A stretch of 64,000 nucleotides of DNA from Phialocephala subalpina. Lineage: Eukaryota; Ascomycota; Leotiomycetes; Helotiales; Mollisiaceae. Position numbers and translations under genes: made by a program. Shown piece by piece: positions 44,697-55,160 of this stretch; within the stretch, counting starts at the first letter, position 1, and every line of letters starts with the position of its first letter. The stretch is taken from assembly GCA_900073065.1 (NCBI GenBank), contig FJOG01000026.1, positions 80,617-144,616 on the forward strand, given 5' to 3'. Under the pieces are notes generated by a model that worked only from the letters and a program-made list of their open reading frames with translations, did no database searches and had not been told where the DNA came from.

Positions 44697-47600
44697 TCAT
44701 CTCTCGATACTCTCTGGACTCATCATGCCGACGGCACTCCCGTCATCTTTCTCCGTGTTGCTTGCGTTGCCTTGACTGCTTTCGACTCTCTCCATCGAGA
44801 CAGGCCCGCCATTCGGTAGGCTCAGCTTCAACTTCTTGGCTGAAGCTGACAGAGCGTTCGGCTTCTCTGGACTGCCATTGACACCGGACTTGGCACCAGT
44901 AGCTGGATCCATGGCAGTGCCATTGTCGAGCTTCTTTTTCTTCTTGGCATTGCCGGACTGTTCTTTCAGTGGCCGCTTCCGAGGACTGGTGATCTTGCCA
45001 GTAGGACCCAGACGAGGTCTTGTCGGTCTTTGCTTGGGAGGCAATTCTTCGTCTTCCAATAGGGGCTCGTCATCATTGGCATGCAACTTAGCGAGGAAGA
45101 AGTTCCTGACAAGACCAATCTGGTCTTCCAAGTTCTCCTTGGTCAAAGGTTCCAGAGGTGGGAGAGGTTCGAGGATATCCGTCGAAGGACCTTGTGCAAC
45201 GGCAGTTGGTTGGTTTTGATACAGCCTGGTATGCAACAGATGTAACGGCACCGACAGACTTGCCATTCCAAATTCGCTGTCCAGACCAAGAGCCTTGAAG
45301 CCGAAGAAATCCTCGCCGAGCTCTTCGGCGAAGTCACCACCAACGAACTGCTCGCTGCCGTCGTTGAACGCGCCAGATCCATCAGGTCCAGCGTCAGTGA
45401 GCGCAGGACGAAGAAGATCGGAAAGATGAGCCTTCATACGTTCATGCATAACTCCCAGTTTGGAACCGAGGCGTTCGACATCATCCTTGACGTGACTCTC
45501 TAAGCTTTCAATGTCGAGGCCATTCTCACTAAGCGTGTGGAGAACGACTTCCTCATTCGTAAATCGTTCTTGCCATTTGGCTCCAGGAATATTGGCAGGT
45601 ATCTTTGGCGCTTCGCGGTAGACATTGAAAGTCTGGACGAGTTTTGTGAAAAAATCTCCTGCAATATCGGTGATGACATCTAGGGCACTCGGCTGAAGCT
45701 CTTCGAAGCCAGCGTGGTAGCATATTTTGGCGACAGAACGTTGCAAAGCAGCCTTACAGACCCAAGTTGCCATTATCGGACCATCATCTGAGACGACGTG
45801 GGGCTCGATGTCGGCTTCAATAAATGGCTCGGGTTCGTACTTTGGAAATTGGTTATTGTACATCTGTCGATCGTTAGTCCACAATACCAACGTGAAACAT
45901 TCGCTTCTTAACGTACCTGCGCCTGCAATTGCATCTGCTTGATGACGCCGATTTTCGAACACAATTTCCTTGTCTCCTGCATCTGCCTCATATTCGCATC
46001 AACCTTTGCAGCCAAAGAGCTTTTAGGAGTCGTAAATTGGCCGGGTGGGACCATGCGGATACACTCGTCGTTCTGGTCAATGAGCTGCCCTTCAGCGTCA
46101 TCGACCCACTGAAGATTGCGAGGAATTTCTGGTATGGCTGAGAGGGAGTCGTAATAATCGGGTATGACCCGTTCTTCCTCGCCTTCCATTCCTTCGGCGA
46201 GAGTTTCTACGCCCTGCAATGCATCCTTTGATTTGGCATCGGACCGCGAAGCATCGATCTGGGCTTCTTTTTGCTGCCGAAGCCATCTCCTCATGCCAGC
46301 TTTCGAACGAAGGAGAGCAGGCTCATCTCCATTGAGCTTATCGCCTCTGAAAAGACGATTCCTCTCTTTGGCTATCAGCGCACGGTCTTTCTTTGTCACT
46401 TGCTTCCAGATTTTGTACTCTTCATCTTCTCGAAGATCATCTGCAGCAGCGCCAAGTGCCTGACCTAGCGAAATTCCATTGATCGAGGGTCCGTCAATGT
46501 CCATACCGTCAGCCTGGCTTCCGTGGCCTGGCACGCCGTTCATCGATGGTGTGATGGATCCGATTGGTGGTGTGGCAAAACCGTTCTGGCTTCCATCGAA
46601 ACCAGCTTCCGAACCTTCACGCAAGTTTCCCAGAAGACCGTTGAGTTGAAGAGTAGGCTTTTGTTCAACACTAGGAGTGCCTTCCTCATGACCGGTTCCT
46701 GATTTTCGAGCTTTCGAACCCTTGGCTCCTGCCTTCCGTCCTCTGGAAGACATGATCGGCTCATCATCGCTATCATCATCTTCGCCGCCGTTTTGCTTTC
46801 TTCGCTCTTCGGCTTCGACTTCTGCTCTTGGCCGGATGACGAGATCTGGAATCAGGGGTACAAGTTTCTCTGCCTCTTTCCTCATGGAATTGGCATTCCG
46901 CCGTAGTGGGTGTGTTACATCAGCATTATACTTAAGACAATTACCCCATATCAAGTCAAGATCATCAACAAATTCCTTCTTCGACTTGTATGTCAATGTC
47001 TTCAACTTCTTGGTCATTGTCCCAAGGTCCATAGGATGTTTGATTACTAATACGCGTTAGACGACCTCCCCATCAGATGAAGATACTTACTGAGATAGTA
47101 GTCAGGTGCATCCCGCTTGTTCACCCTGGTAAGGAAAGGTGCGGAGTACTCGGTCATTGCTTTTAGTTCACTCAGAACTTTTTCCGCAGCTTCATAGAGT
47201 TCTTCTTGGTGGACATTCTCCTCGCTTGCCCACTTACTCCTGTTCTTGCGGACTTCGTTCATCAGGGACCGTAATTCGGCATCCGAGGCTCGGACTTGGT
47301 CGCGCTTGAGGTCTATCCGTGCAATCAGATGCTTGAGCGTCAAACTCGAAGCGCCAAGATTGGCACTGCTCAGCGATCCGTGGTGTTCTCCATTCGCGCC
47401 GTTCGCGTTGTTGTTTGTGCCACTATGGTCCATCTCAGCATCTATCTGCTTCTCAGACTCCTCTAGTCTCTGCTGCTCCAGCATGGCTATCCGATCGTTC
47501 TCTAAGGTGTAAAACAGTGTGTGAAAACTGCGCTTCGCTGCTTCCTCGGTGGCCTTCTTGGCCTCCTCCAACTGCTTGCGCGCATCTTCAGAAGACTTGG

Positions 47601-48162
47601 GTTCTTCTTGCGCTGGATCGTCTTTATTCTGCTCGGCCTGCTTGGTTGGAGAGACATCTGAGGAAACAGGAGAGCTGCCGGATTTCGAGGGCGACAACAG
47701 GGCATTTCCACTTTTGTTTTTGCTAGGAGACTTCTGCACATCGTCTTCATCCTCATCCTCATCATCATCGTAGTTGTCCTCGTCAATTGTCCGCATAACC
47801 TTCTTGGGGGCTGGTTCCCTGGCGGGCTCCTCGATATTGAGCTCATCCGCGACGGATTGATCATTTTGCGCGCTATCATCGTCGGCAGAGTCTTGTTCGA
47901 ATGTCCTCTGTCCACCGAACAATCCAGCTATCTTGGATTCACTGCGCTGGTATAGTTCCTTGAACAGCTGCCTCTGATGATCCTCCTCCACACTGTCACC
48001 ATCATATTGTACGGTGGCCGGTTCCCCCATTGTCGCATCTTCGAAAGGGAGACTTGGGGTATTCGAGCCCGCAGGCGTATCGTCTCGTCGATGGAAGGGT
48101 TTGCTACTGAGATGCGATGATGAAGGAAGCCATGATTGATGTCCGGAGTTGAATATAGACAT
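44697..48162 (-). CDS. SPT7: SAGA complex subunit Spt7 (bromodomain and histone-fold protein)
   Basis: Core architectural subunit of the SAGA transcription coactivator. Three exons: 48162-47091, 47046-45917 and 45863-44697, for 1122 aa (introns 44 and 53 nt). The start at 48162 ([15 protein letters not shown]) was chosen as the first ATG in frame. The N-terminal third is acidic/disordered with a [10 protein letters not shown] run and a coiled coil. The bromodomain (about residues 330-425) is split by intron 1: [26 protein letters not shown], with the acetyl-lysine-binding Asn in NCLKYNAD. A histone-fold-like segment occupies about residues 760-815 ([22 protein letters not shown]). A Lys-rich tail ([16 protein letters not shown]) follows. 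Intact. Confidence 0.94.
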
Positions 48163-48772
48163 CTCAAGCGGGCGGGTGAAGCGCAAGGATGCGCGCCAGA
48201 ATTATCGCCTCCTCCTCGTCGTGAGAAAACGGTTTGCAGCTCCCTCAACTGGGCTTTGGGTTCGTGGCCGTCATCTGTGATGCAGCAAGCAATTTGTGTC
48301 TCGATAAATGATGTCGTTGTCGCGTTATTGATGGATTTCTCCCAAATTCGATAAAGTCGGGTTGTCTTTGGGGAGAACGTCGTTGCAGTCAGAAGGCCGG
48401 ATCTAGCACATTGCGAACGTTAAGACCTGGTAGAAAACCATATAAAAATCACCACAACTCGGCGCATTATTAGAATCTACAATGATCTTGTTCCTGCGCA
48501 TTAGGCGCATCTACACTCTCGAGCAGTCTATCTAATTTTCTGTCACTTTAAAGGTTGGCTTAAGGTTGTTGGAAATACAGAATCCCTCAATGCAGTTCGC
48601 CGCGGCCTGGCTCCACTCGTTGATCATTCCTCATCACGTGCAGCTCTCGTCGTGCCTCACTGAACACGAAAGCTCCAACGCTGGAACCTAGAACTCCCTG
48701 CAAACAAAAACTTAGGGGACGTCCAGAGCTGAGATGACTTTTACATCTACGCAGACATAACAGCACATCAAA

Positions 48773-49463
48773 ATGCGAATACGACTACCCTTCGCAGGTC
48801 AGTGAATCACATCAACAGCTCCCAGCCTTGTCCCGGAACTGACATCATGCTATAGGAGCTTTCATCTTCCTGGCCGCAACAGCAGGATATGCTGGCCTCT
48901 CCTCCCTCCAACTCGAAGCCATAATCAATGACAAGATCCTCCACTGCCTCACATTCTTCATCCTCACAACCTGCTTCTACTGGATCCTCGACACCTCCCG
49001 CAGGCGTAACCTAAACCTCACTCTCCTCGCCTGCACTGGCATCCTCGGCGTCGGGTCGGAATTCCTTCAAGGATTTCTGCCAAATGGAAGAGATTTCGAT
49101 TTCTACGATATCGTCGCTAATGTGGTGGGGAGTTTGGCGGCGCTGGGATTGAGCTCTTGGTATCACCTGAGGATGTTGGAGAGGAAGAGGTTGGCCAAGA
49201 ATTATCAGGTCGTGCCTGGAGATGAGGAGGCAGATCTTGAGCTTGGTGAGGGGATTGGGGCACAGGAGTCAGGAACGACGAGCGCGTCAGTGCCGGTACA
49301 TACTCCGACCTTGGATCAGGAAGTGGATAATTGGGATGAGAATATCGAGGATGGCTGGGATGAGGATGAGCATTTGGACAGTGCTGAGGGAGAGGGGCTG
49401 AAGACACCTAGTGCGAGCTCCGCTGGTGAGGATCTCGGGGAGGCTAAGAAAAGGGCAGATTGA
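48773..49463 (+). CDS. VanZ-like membrane protein
   Basis: Two exons: 48773-48797 and 48856-49463, giving 210 aa with a 58-nt phase-1 intron after 25 nt of coding. Four hydrophobic segments lie in the first ~130 residues. The VanZ-family signature is visible as DKILHCLTFFILT, then FYWILD, then GSEFLQGFLPNGRDFDFYDIVANVVGS (E-x-x-Q, R-x-FD-x-x-D-x-x-AN-x-x-G). The C-terminal third is acidic and cytoplasmic-looking (WDENIEDGWDEDEHLD). Bacterial VanZ relatives are phosphatidylserine-like lipid or glycopeptide-resistance proteins. The fungal role is unknown. The gene is divergent from SPT7 across about 610 bp. Confidence 0.87.
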
Positions 49464-50157
49464 TGTGTTACGATACGATGACTTGCGAGGAGTTTTCGGG
49501 CGTCCAGGCGCAGCGGATTACGGATTTTGGGATTTGGCAACAAGTTTTTGCGCGTTGTAGGATTACGATACGAGAAAGGGTACCTCTCAGCTTAGAAGCT
49601 TTACTCGGGAGAAATGAACAAAAAAACTTTCGAAGAATCTTGCTATTAGTGTGCTATTGTGCCTGGCTATTGATAACTTCGGAGTGGGCTACTTCTAAGT
49701 TTTCATATCAGTGATAGTGAAAGTACATACATAGATCAGGTCAATCAGCAGATTTTTGCAGCAGATTCATACCATCACATAATTCTTTCTAGGTCAACCA
49801 GTCGAAAAAGGTCGATCTTTAAAAATCAATGGAAAATTTGTTCATCTCTCTCAAGTCCCAAAGCCAAAAGGACTACTTTGGATACACTAGTAATATTTTG
49901 CTGCAAAGTTGCTGAACATCTTCCCAGAGGACTCCTACCATGGATTCCTATGCCGCAAGCTTGTCAGTTACATATTAGTGATATGCGTGTGAAACTCTGA
50001 TTTTTAAATTCCATGTCGAAATTTAGAGTCACATCTTCCCTCAAAATACCCACCTCGGCAAAACCTCTCCATATGACTCCATCTAGCCCACTCCTTCCTC
50101 TGCACCAGTATAGATTTAAATAACAAAATCCCTTCCACCAACCAAGCAAAACCCAAA
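49464..50157. other. Intergenic upstream of tRNA-Phe
   Basis: No protein gene recognised. It is AT-rich towards 49700-49950. The bases just before 50158 should carry upstream elements of the tRNA-Phe gene, but no clear TATA-like box can be assigned. Confidence 0.5.
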
Positions 50158-50299
50158 GCGGCTTTAGCTCACTTGGGAGAGCGTACGTTTGCCCATTACC
50201 ATCAATCATAGCAATTTAACTAACAATCTTCCAGGCCAGACTGAAGATCACTTCAGACATGAAATCTGGAGGCACTGTGTTCGATCCACAGAAGCCGCA
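50158..50299 (+). tRNA. tRNA-Phe(GAA) with two introns, one of spliceosomal type
   Basis: The mature tRNA assembles from 50158-50182, 50235-50246 and 50264-50299, 73 nt. Acceptor stem GCGGCTT pairs perfectly with AAGCCGC (50292-50298), with discriminator A. The D arm is GCTC-ACTTGGGA-GAGC. Anticodon stem CCAGA/TCTGG flanks the loop CTGAAGA with anticodon GAA at 50243-50245. The T arm is CTGTG-TTCGATC-CACAG. Every stem is fully Watson-Crick. Intron A (50183-50234, 52 nt) lies between positions 25 and 26. Intron B (50247-50263, 17 nt) sits at the canonical 37/38 site and contains CTTCAG, complementary to CTGAAG of the anticodon loop, as usual for eukaryotic tRNA introns. Internal A box (TAGCTCACTTGG) and B box (GTTCGATCC) are intact, but their spacing is increased by 69 nt. 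Confidence 0.93.
50183..50234 (+). other. Spliceosomal-type intron inside the tRNA-Phe gene
   Basis: The 52-nt insertion begins GTACGT, has ACTAAC at 50218-50223 and ends TTCCAG, with about 11 nt between the branch adenosine and the 3' AG. These are the same signals and length as the mRNA introns in this window (mostly 44-60 nt). Excising exactly the GT..AG span restores G26 and a perfect tRNA. A one-base shift is the only other cut that would also restore the tRNA, and it lacks GT-AG ends. Confidence 0.85.
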
Positions 50300-50339
50300 T
50301 CCTATCTGCGAATCAAGGATTACCTTGACTAGAACACAC

Positions 50340-50348
50340 TTTTTTTTT
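50340..50348 (+). terminator. Pol III-type T-run downstream of tRNA-Phe
   Basis: Nine consecutive T residues lie about 40 nt after the tRNA-Phe 3' end on the coding strand, adequate for RNA polymerase III termination. Confidence 0.6.
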
Positions 50349-50589
50349 GGCATCTTTGCAGGAATCATCTTGTTCTTCTTCTTCTGGGAGTTAAAAATGG
50401 TTGAAAGGACTTTTTAGTGATGTGGGTCGACGGAAGCGAGTGTTGACAAGCGAGTTCACTTTTGCAGCATAGCAAGAGCATCGTCAACTTTTGACTATGA
50501 TAGTTCTCGATTTTTCTGGTTGGCCTCCCGGCAAAGCGGATTTGCTCTCTTCGTCTTCAAGAATTCGACACAGCCAAAAAGAGATGAGC

Positions 50590-50596
50590 AAAAAAA
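50590..50596 (-). terminator. Pol III-type T-run downstream of tRNA-Trp
   Basis: Seven A on the plus strand (seven T on the tRNA-Trp coding strand) begin 33 nt beyond its 3' end. Confidence 0.55.
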
Positions 50597-50629
50597 CAAA
50601 AGAGAAACTCCATCGGCCTGAAGGGGATT

Positions 50630-50701
50630 TGAACCACGCCCGATTTGAACGGACAACCTTCCGATCTGGAATCGGACGCGCTGCCGTTGCGCCAGCGGTC
50701 C
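50630..50701 (-). tRNA. tRNA-Trp(CCA)
   Basis: Intronless 72-nt tRNA. The acceptor stem is GGACCGC/GTGGTTC (two G-U pairs), with discriminator A. The D arm is GCGC-AACGGCA-GCGC. The anticodon stem is TCCGA/TCGGA with loop TTCCAGA, giving anticodon CCA. The T arm is GTCCG-TTCAAAT-CGGGC, with one T-G pair. It converges with tRNA-Phe; about 330 bp separate them. Confidence 0.93.
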
Positions 50702-51068
50702 TCGAGGTAGATGAATGAATATGTCAAGAATATGCTTGTTTAAAGATATGATGATTCGAGGAAAACTGGGTGGGGGTGAGGTCATGCCGAGATTATCCCT
50801 CCTGGAAGTGTCACCACGTCCATATCCAGAAGAAGGTTCATATCCAGTCCTGTGAGGGACTTGAAGCATTTCAGCTTGGTGGAAGTCCTTCCGTTGAAGG
50901 GATAATAGCATCTGAGATGCTTGTGCTGACATTCATCCACTACTTTCTATTGGTTAACTATGCAAGACAAGAACTCATTGGCTTGGATCAGAGTCCGAAT
51001 ATTCCTTGCTGAAGTATGTACTCATACAACCCGTAGCCATCTCCCTCAATCAGAGACCTGCAGTCTAT
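50702..51068. other. Intergenic between tRNA-Trp and ferric-reductase-like gene
   Basis: Short stretch with the 5' flank of tRNA-Trp and the 3' end of the minus-strand reductase gene. No further gene seen. Confidence 0.5.
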
Positions 51069-53066
51069 CTACCACCCAAAACTCTCATCATGGAACCAAA
51101 CATCCCTTCCCTTCCCAACCCATCTCCCTACATTTCCCCTCATCTCTCTCGCCATTTCAGCCGGCCCACACACCAAGACCGCAACCCTCTCCTCCTCCCC
51201 CTTCCTAAATACTCCATCCACCACCCTTCCCAAATCCGGTCTATCCCTCTCAGTAACCCTAATCCCCACTTCATCTTCCTTCCTGCTTAACTCACTCATC
51301 TCCACACTCCCATCTTCTGGTTCCGGCTCATTAATACCATGATGACTATCGTTCCCCGTGACGAAGATCTTCACATTCTCATCATCTTGTATAGAGCTTC
51401 CTTCCTCAGATTCGGATGTGGCTTGGGATGAGGAATCGAGTGCCCATAAAGCTTCAGAGGAGGATCGCATTGACCAGATCACAGTTACGCGATCGGGGCT
51501 CTTGGATTCTGCGACGAGTTGGTCGCGGATATGTTGGTAGATGGGGAGGATGAAGGTTGAGCCTACGCCGCCTGCTACGAGGAGGATGCGATCATAGTCG
51601 GCGGCGAGGTTGGGGAAGTGTCGAGATGAGCCGATGGGCCCTTCGATGTTGAGTGGTGGATGGGCTTTTGAGAGATGGGATAAGTGCTCTAAAGCTTTGG
51701 TCGTGGGGCCGTGGAGGGTGCGGAGGACGAGTGTTACTTCGGTGTTGGAGACAGAGGCGATTGTAAAGGGGTTGTAGAGGAGTTCGTAGATGGAGGGAGA
51801 AGAGGAGTACGGAGGCGTGCTCTCAGGCGGGATCTGAAGGTAGACGTGCTGACCTGGAGCGTCGCGGAAGCGTTGGATTTTTGATGGTGGTACGGGAACT
51901 CGTATCTTGACCAGCTTAGTGTGAGGAACTGACGTGATGGTGGAATAGCTGGTGATGGTATCAAGCTTTCTGCAGATAATGTCGAAGATGAACAAGGCGA
52001 GAGCTTCGGTGACATATATCCGCAGGTGGCTGGCGTGGAAGAATAGCAGCGGGGGTAGAGCCATGCCGACAGTCAGATGAACGACGAAGAAAACTCGGTA
52101 ACTCCAACGTCGGACCTTCTCTAAGCTTGCGCTGAAGAGGATATTCATGAGGAAGAAGGCGACGTATCCGATGATGACGACTCTTGTGGTGAGGCGTGTT
52201 GCAAGAACGCCAGCTTGAACGAAGTAATTCAGATACCACGTAGCATGAAGTAACAGGAGTCCATAGATGACCCTTCCTTGAAGTCGATGCCAAGGATTGA
52301 GTTCCTCATGTGAGGTTCCAAAAGCGAGGTTCAGAGGCGAGTACAGCGATTTCATCGCCAGCATATAGTGAAGAGGGAATTGGGCCGCTGCAACGGCTCC
52401 AAAGCGCTTGGTGATATGCAGATAATCTACCTTCCTGTAAGTGATGGATCTCTAATTCCTCAACGAATGACAAGGAGGTATGGGGCACGTAGTCGCAATG
52501 GAGATTGAATCGACAAGGGTGAAAGAGCTGATGTGGCCAGAAGAGGAATCGCAAGCATGCAAGTATGATGTTGAGACATGAAGATATTGTATTTTAAAAA
52601 TAAATGCAAATACTAAACTTGAATGATCTTGATATGCTGTATTAAAGGTGGTCGCAAACATTCGAACACACAAGAAAAATCTAAACATACCTTCGCCAGT
52701 CTGATGAACACACAAGAACAGCAACCAAGTCATCCACGACGTTCCTGCAATCCAATGAATTCTCAGTCCCCATGTTGGTGCAACTTCTCCCTCAAGCCAC
52801 CATACAAAAGACCTCCATTTCCGCACCACGGCACCAGTTGTCGAAGTCCTACTCTGCTTCAAGCCCGGTGAGCTCGGAATAGCAGAATATCTGACTTTAG
52901 CTCTTTGTCTTTCAGAATACACCCAGGCACCTAATCGATACAGCTGATAAGCGAGGATAGGGACGAGAGCTGAGAGCTGAGAATACACAGCATATCTATC
53001 AAGAGTGAGTCGTCGTTGGTGCTTCTCATCATGTGTGAGGTCAACGAGGTGATACGGCCAACCCAT
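51069..53066 (-). CDS. Ferric reductase-like transmembrane flavocytochrome
   Basis: Member of the FRE/NOX superfamily that moves electrons from NADPH through FAD and two haems across a membrane, reducing metal ions or oxygen. Two exons, 53066-52691 and 52426-51069, give 577 aa. The intron is 264 nt and ends GGTAG, joining TGE|DYLHITKRFG in phase. Two haem-ligand His pairs are visible: HRLQGRVIYGLLLLHATWY and VHLTVGMALPPLLFFHASH. FAD-binding elements are GQHVYLQIP and YNPFTIAS. NADPH-binding elements are LLVAGGVGSTFILPIY and VCGPAEMAREMR, and the terminus is WFHDESFGW. Seven or so hydrophobic helices precede the FAD domain. The acidic low-complexity insertion (ATSESEEGSSIQDDENV) lies in the NAD domain. 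Aim14-like or Fre-like cannot be separated here. Confidence 0.9.
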
Positions 53067-53542
53067 CTTTCAAATATCAGACGAACGCAAGGGCGAAAGT
53101 TGAGCGTCAAGCTTGGATGTTCGTTCCCAAAAACTTGTTGACTTCGGGACCGAACCAAGATATCAGGTCTGAAAACCGCGTCCTTTTGATCCTTCCGATC
53201 CCCCAAAGCTGGTCTTGAATATCGTCCAAATGAATGAGGACAAGTTTACTTCATCTCAAGGCATCAAAGCAACAATGTGAAGTGTTATCTGTTCTCTTTC
53301 CCGCGCCGCATAAGCAAATGCCATATCATTAGAAAGCTTACAAACGTCAATGGCTCAGCTCCCTTGCCAAGACACGTTGCGGGAGCGCTAGCAAGGGTGG
53401 TCAACCCCTGACGGATCAACGACGTCAAGAGCTCGGAAAATCCGATGGGAACATTTTTCAGCTGTTCGAGCGCTATCATTCTTCAACCGTTCTCTTCACT
53501 TTCTTGTTCTACATTTCTCTCCTTCATATCACTTCTAATGCA

Positions 53543-54695
53543 ATGAACACAACCACTCTGCGCGGTCTTCGCGCCGCCACTCGTTTTCCGACCACTTCCA
53601 CCAAATACACTGTGCTCGATGTCAAAAAGCCATCCACCGAATTTCTTCAGCTCCGCTATGCCTCCTCCATTCCCTCAACCCCGCACAAATCTACCCCTCC
53701 TCTGCAGAAGCTGTCTGACATCAACGGACCCCTCACGACCCTTCCTCCTCCCCTCGACCTCCCAATCCGAAAAGAAGACCAATCCCTGCCCTCCTACCTC
53801 TTCGCAACTGGCAAGACATATGTAAGGCCAACACTCCCTATACTCCTGGGAAAAGCTTGTACTAACCATGCATGCTCTGCCAGGTAACATTCTACAAAAC
53901 CGGCATAAAAAACATCTACACAAACTACAAACTCTCCTCTCCCATCCAGTCCCGCGTCTCGAAATCCACCCTCCAACAACTTGTATCCTCAAACTCCATA
54001 ACCCGCTCCGAGTACCAGCTCTTATTCCGAAACTGGCACGACATCAAACGCATCCCTCTCTTCGGACTGGTACTTTTAGTATGTGGAGAGTTTACTCCGT
54101 TGGTGGTTATTGCTTTTACGGCTGTTGTTCCATGGACTTGTCGAATTCCGAAACAGATTGATAGCGATAGACGGAAATTGGAGGAGAGGAGAGGGGAGAG
54201 TTTTAGGGAACTAACTTCTTTGCCTCCTTCGCCGAATCCGGGGATGAAAGTGGAGGAAGCGGCGGAGAAATTGGATAAGTGGCAGTTAAGACATATAAAC
54301 TCGTCCCTCAGCCTCTCCTCCTCCCTCTGGTCGTGGATCTTCGGTCCCCCTTCCTTCCTCCTAAAACGCCGCGTCAAAGCCGCAATCTCATACCTAGAAA
54401 TGGACGACACCCTAATCAACCGCGCAGGAGGCGTAGCAGGGATGAGCGGAGAAGAAGTAAAGATAGCGTGTGTCGAGCGCGGGATAAATGTCATGGGTAT
54501 GAAGGAGGAAAAACTAAAAGAATTTTTGGGAAGCTGGTTGAGGAGTAGGGAAAAGGTTGGGGTGGAGAGGTTGTTGTTGACTAGGTGAGTTGTATAATGG
54601 AGAAGTGAGGTGATGGTGACTAATTGCTTTGTTAAAGGCCGAATGTTTGGCCTGTTAGGACGAACTCTCCGGAGACGAAGAGGGTGAAGTTATGA
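53543..54695 (+). CDS. LETM1-like mitochondrial inner-membrane protein
   Basis: Three exons: 53543-53821, 53884-54584 and 54638-54695, for 345 aa. The introns are 62 and 53 nt, with ACTAAC and CTAAT branch sites. The start at 53543 opens a mitochondrial presequence (MNTTTLRGLRAATRFPTTST). A transmembrane segment (IPLFGLVLLVCGEFTPLVVIAF, about residues 155-177) is followed by the ribosome-binding-like helical domain, with DTLINRAGGVAGMSGEEVK and CVERGINVMGMKEEKLKEFL. These are recognisable landmarks of Letm1/Mdm38 relatives, which act in K+/H+ exchange and ribosome-membrane contact. It is shorter than Mdm38 and lacks the coiled-coil tail, so it is a divergent short form. The tiny third exon ends RPNVWPVRTNSPETKRVKL. 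Confidence 0.85.
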
Positions 54696-55160
54696 GACGA
54701 GGATTCACCCCACAAGCAAGGAGATGATGGAGAGAATAAACGAAAATAAAAGGAGAGGAAGTCAGAGTATCCGACAGTATATGAAAGGGGAGTTGAGAAT
54801 CACCGGCACGGACTATCACGTTCACATCTGTCGACCGTCAAAGGGGATGTGGGAATTTTTGAATAGAGGCTTATTATTAAGGCCCGAGTCTAAGACCCGA
54901 AATCATGCTATGTACAGTTGTGTAGAATACCATGCATACGGTTTGCATTGGAAAGGCGTTTCTCTGGTAGAAGGTATGGCTTGGAAAAGAAAACCATGAG
55001 CCATAAAACTCATCTCCCCGTAAAACAACAGCTTAGATACCTGATACAGACACTCAGCTATAACTCTTGACCATGCTCCATCCTTCATGTCTATCCTCCA
55101 ACAATCATCGGTCGTTATTCGTTTGCTGGGAAGAAGATAGTTCGACATCGAATTATTCGC
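54696..55160. other. Intergenic, convergent 3' ends
   Basis: 3' flanks of the LETM1-like gene (+) and of the NAB3-like gene (-). No gene recognised. Confidence 0.55.

Noticed and set aside
47745..47775. TCATC/CTCAT microsatellite as a possible independent repeat element
   Set aside because: It simply encodes the acidic [10 protein letters not shown] run of SPT7.
50100..50700. CRISPR array, IS element or prokaryotic operon features anywhere in the window
   Set aside because: The window is clearly fungal nuclear DNA; no regular spacer arrays, transposase genes or terminal inverted repeats were seen.
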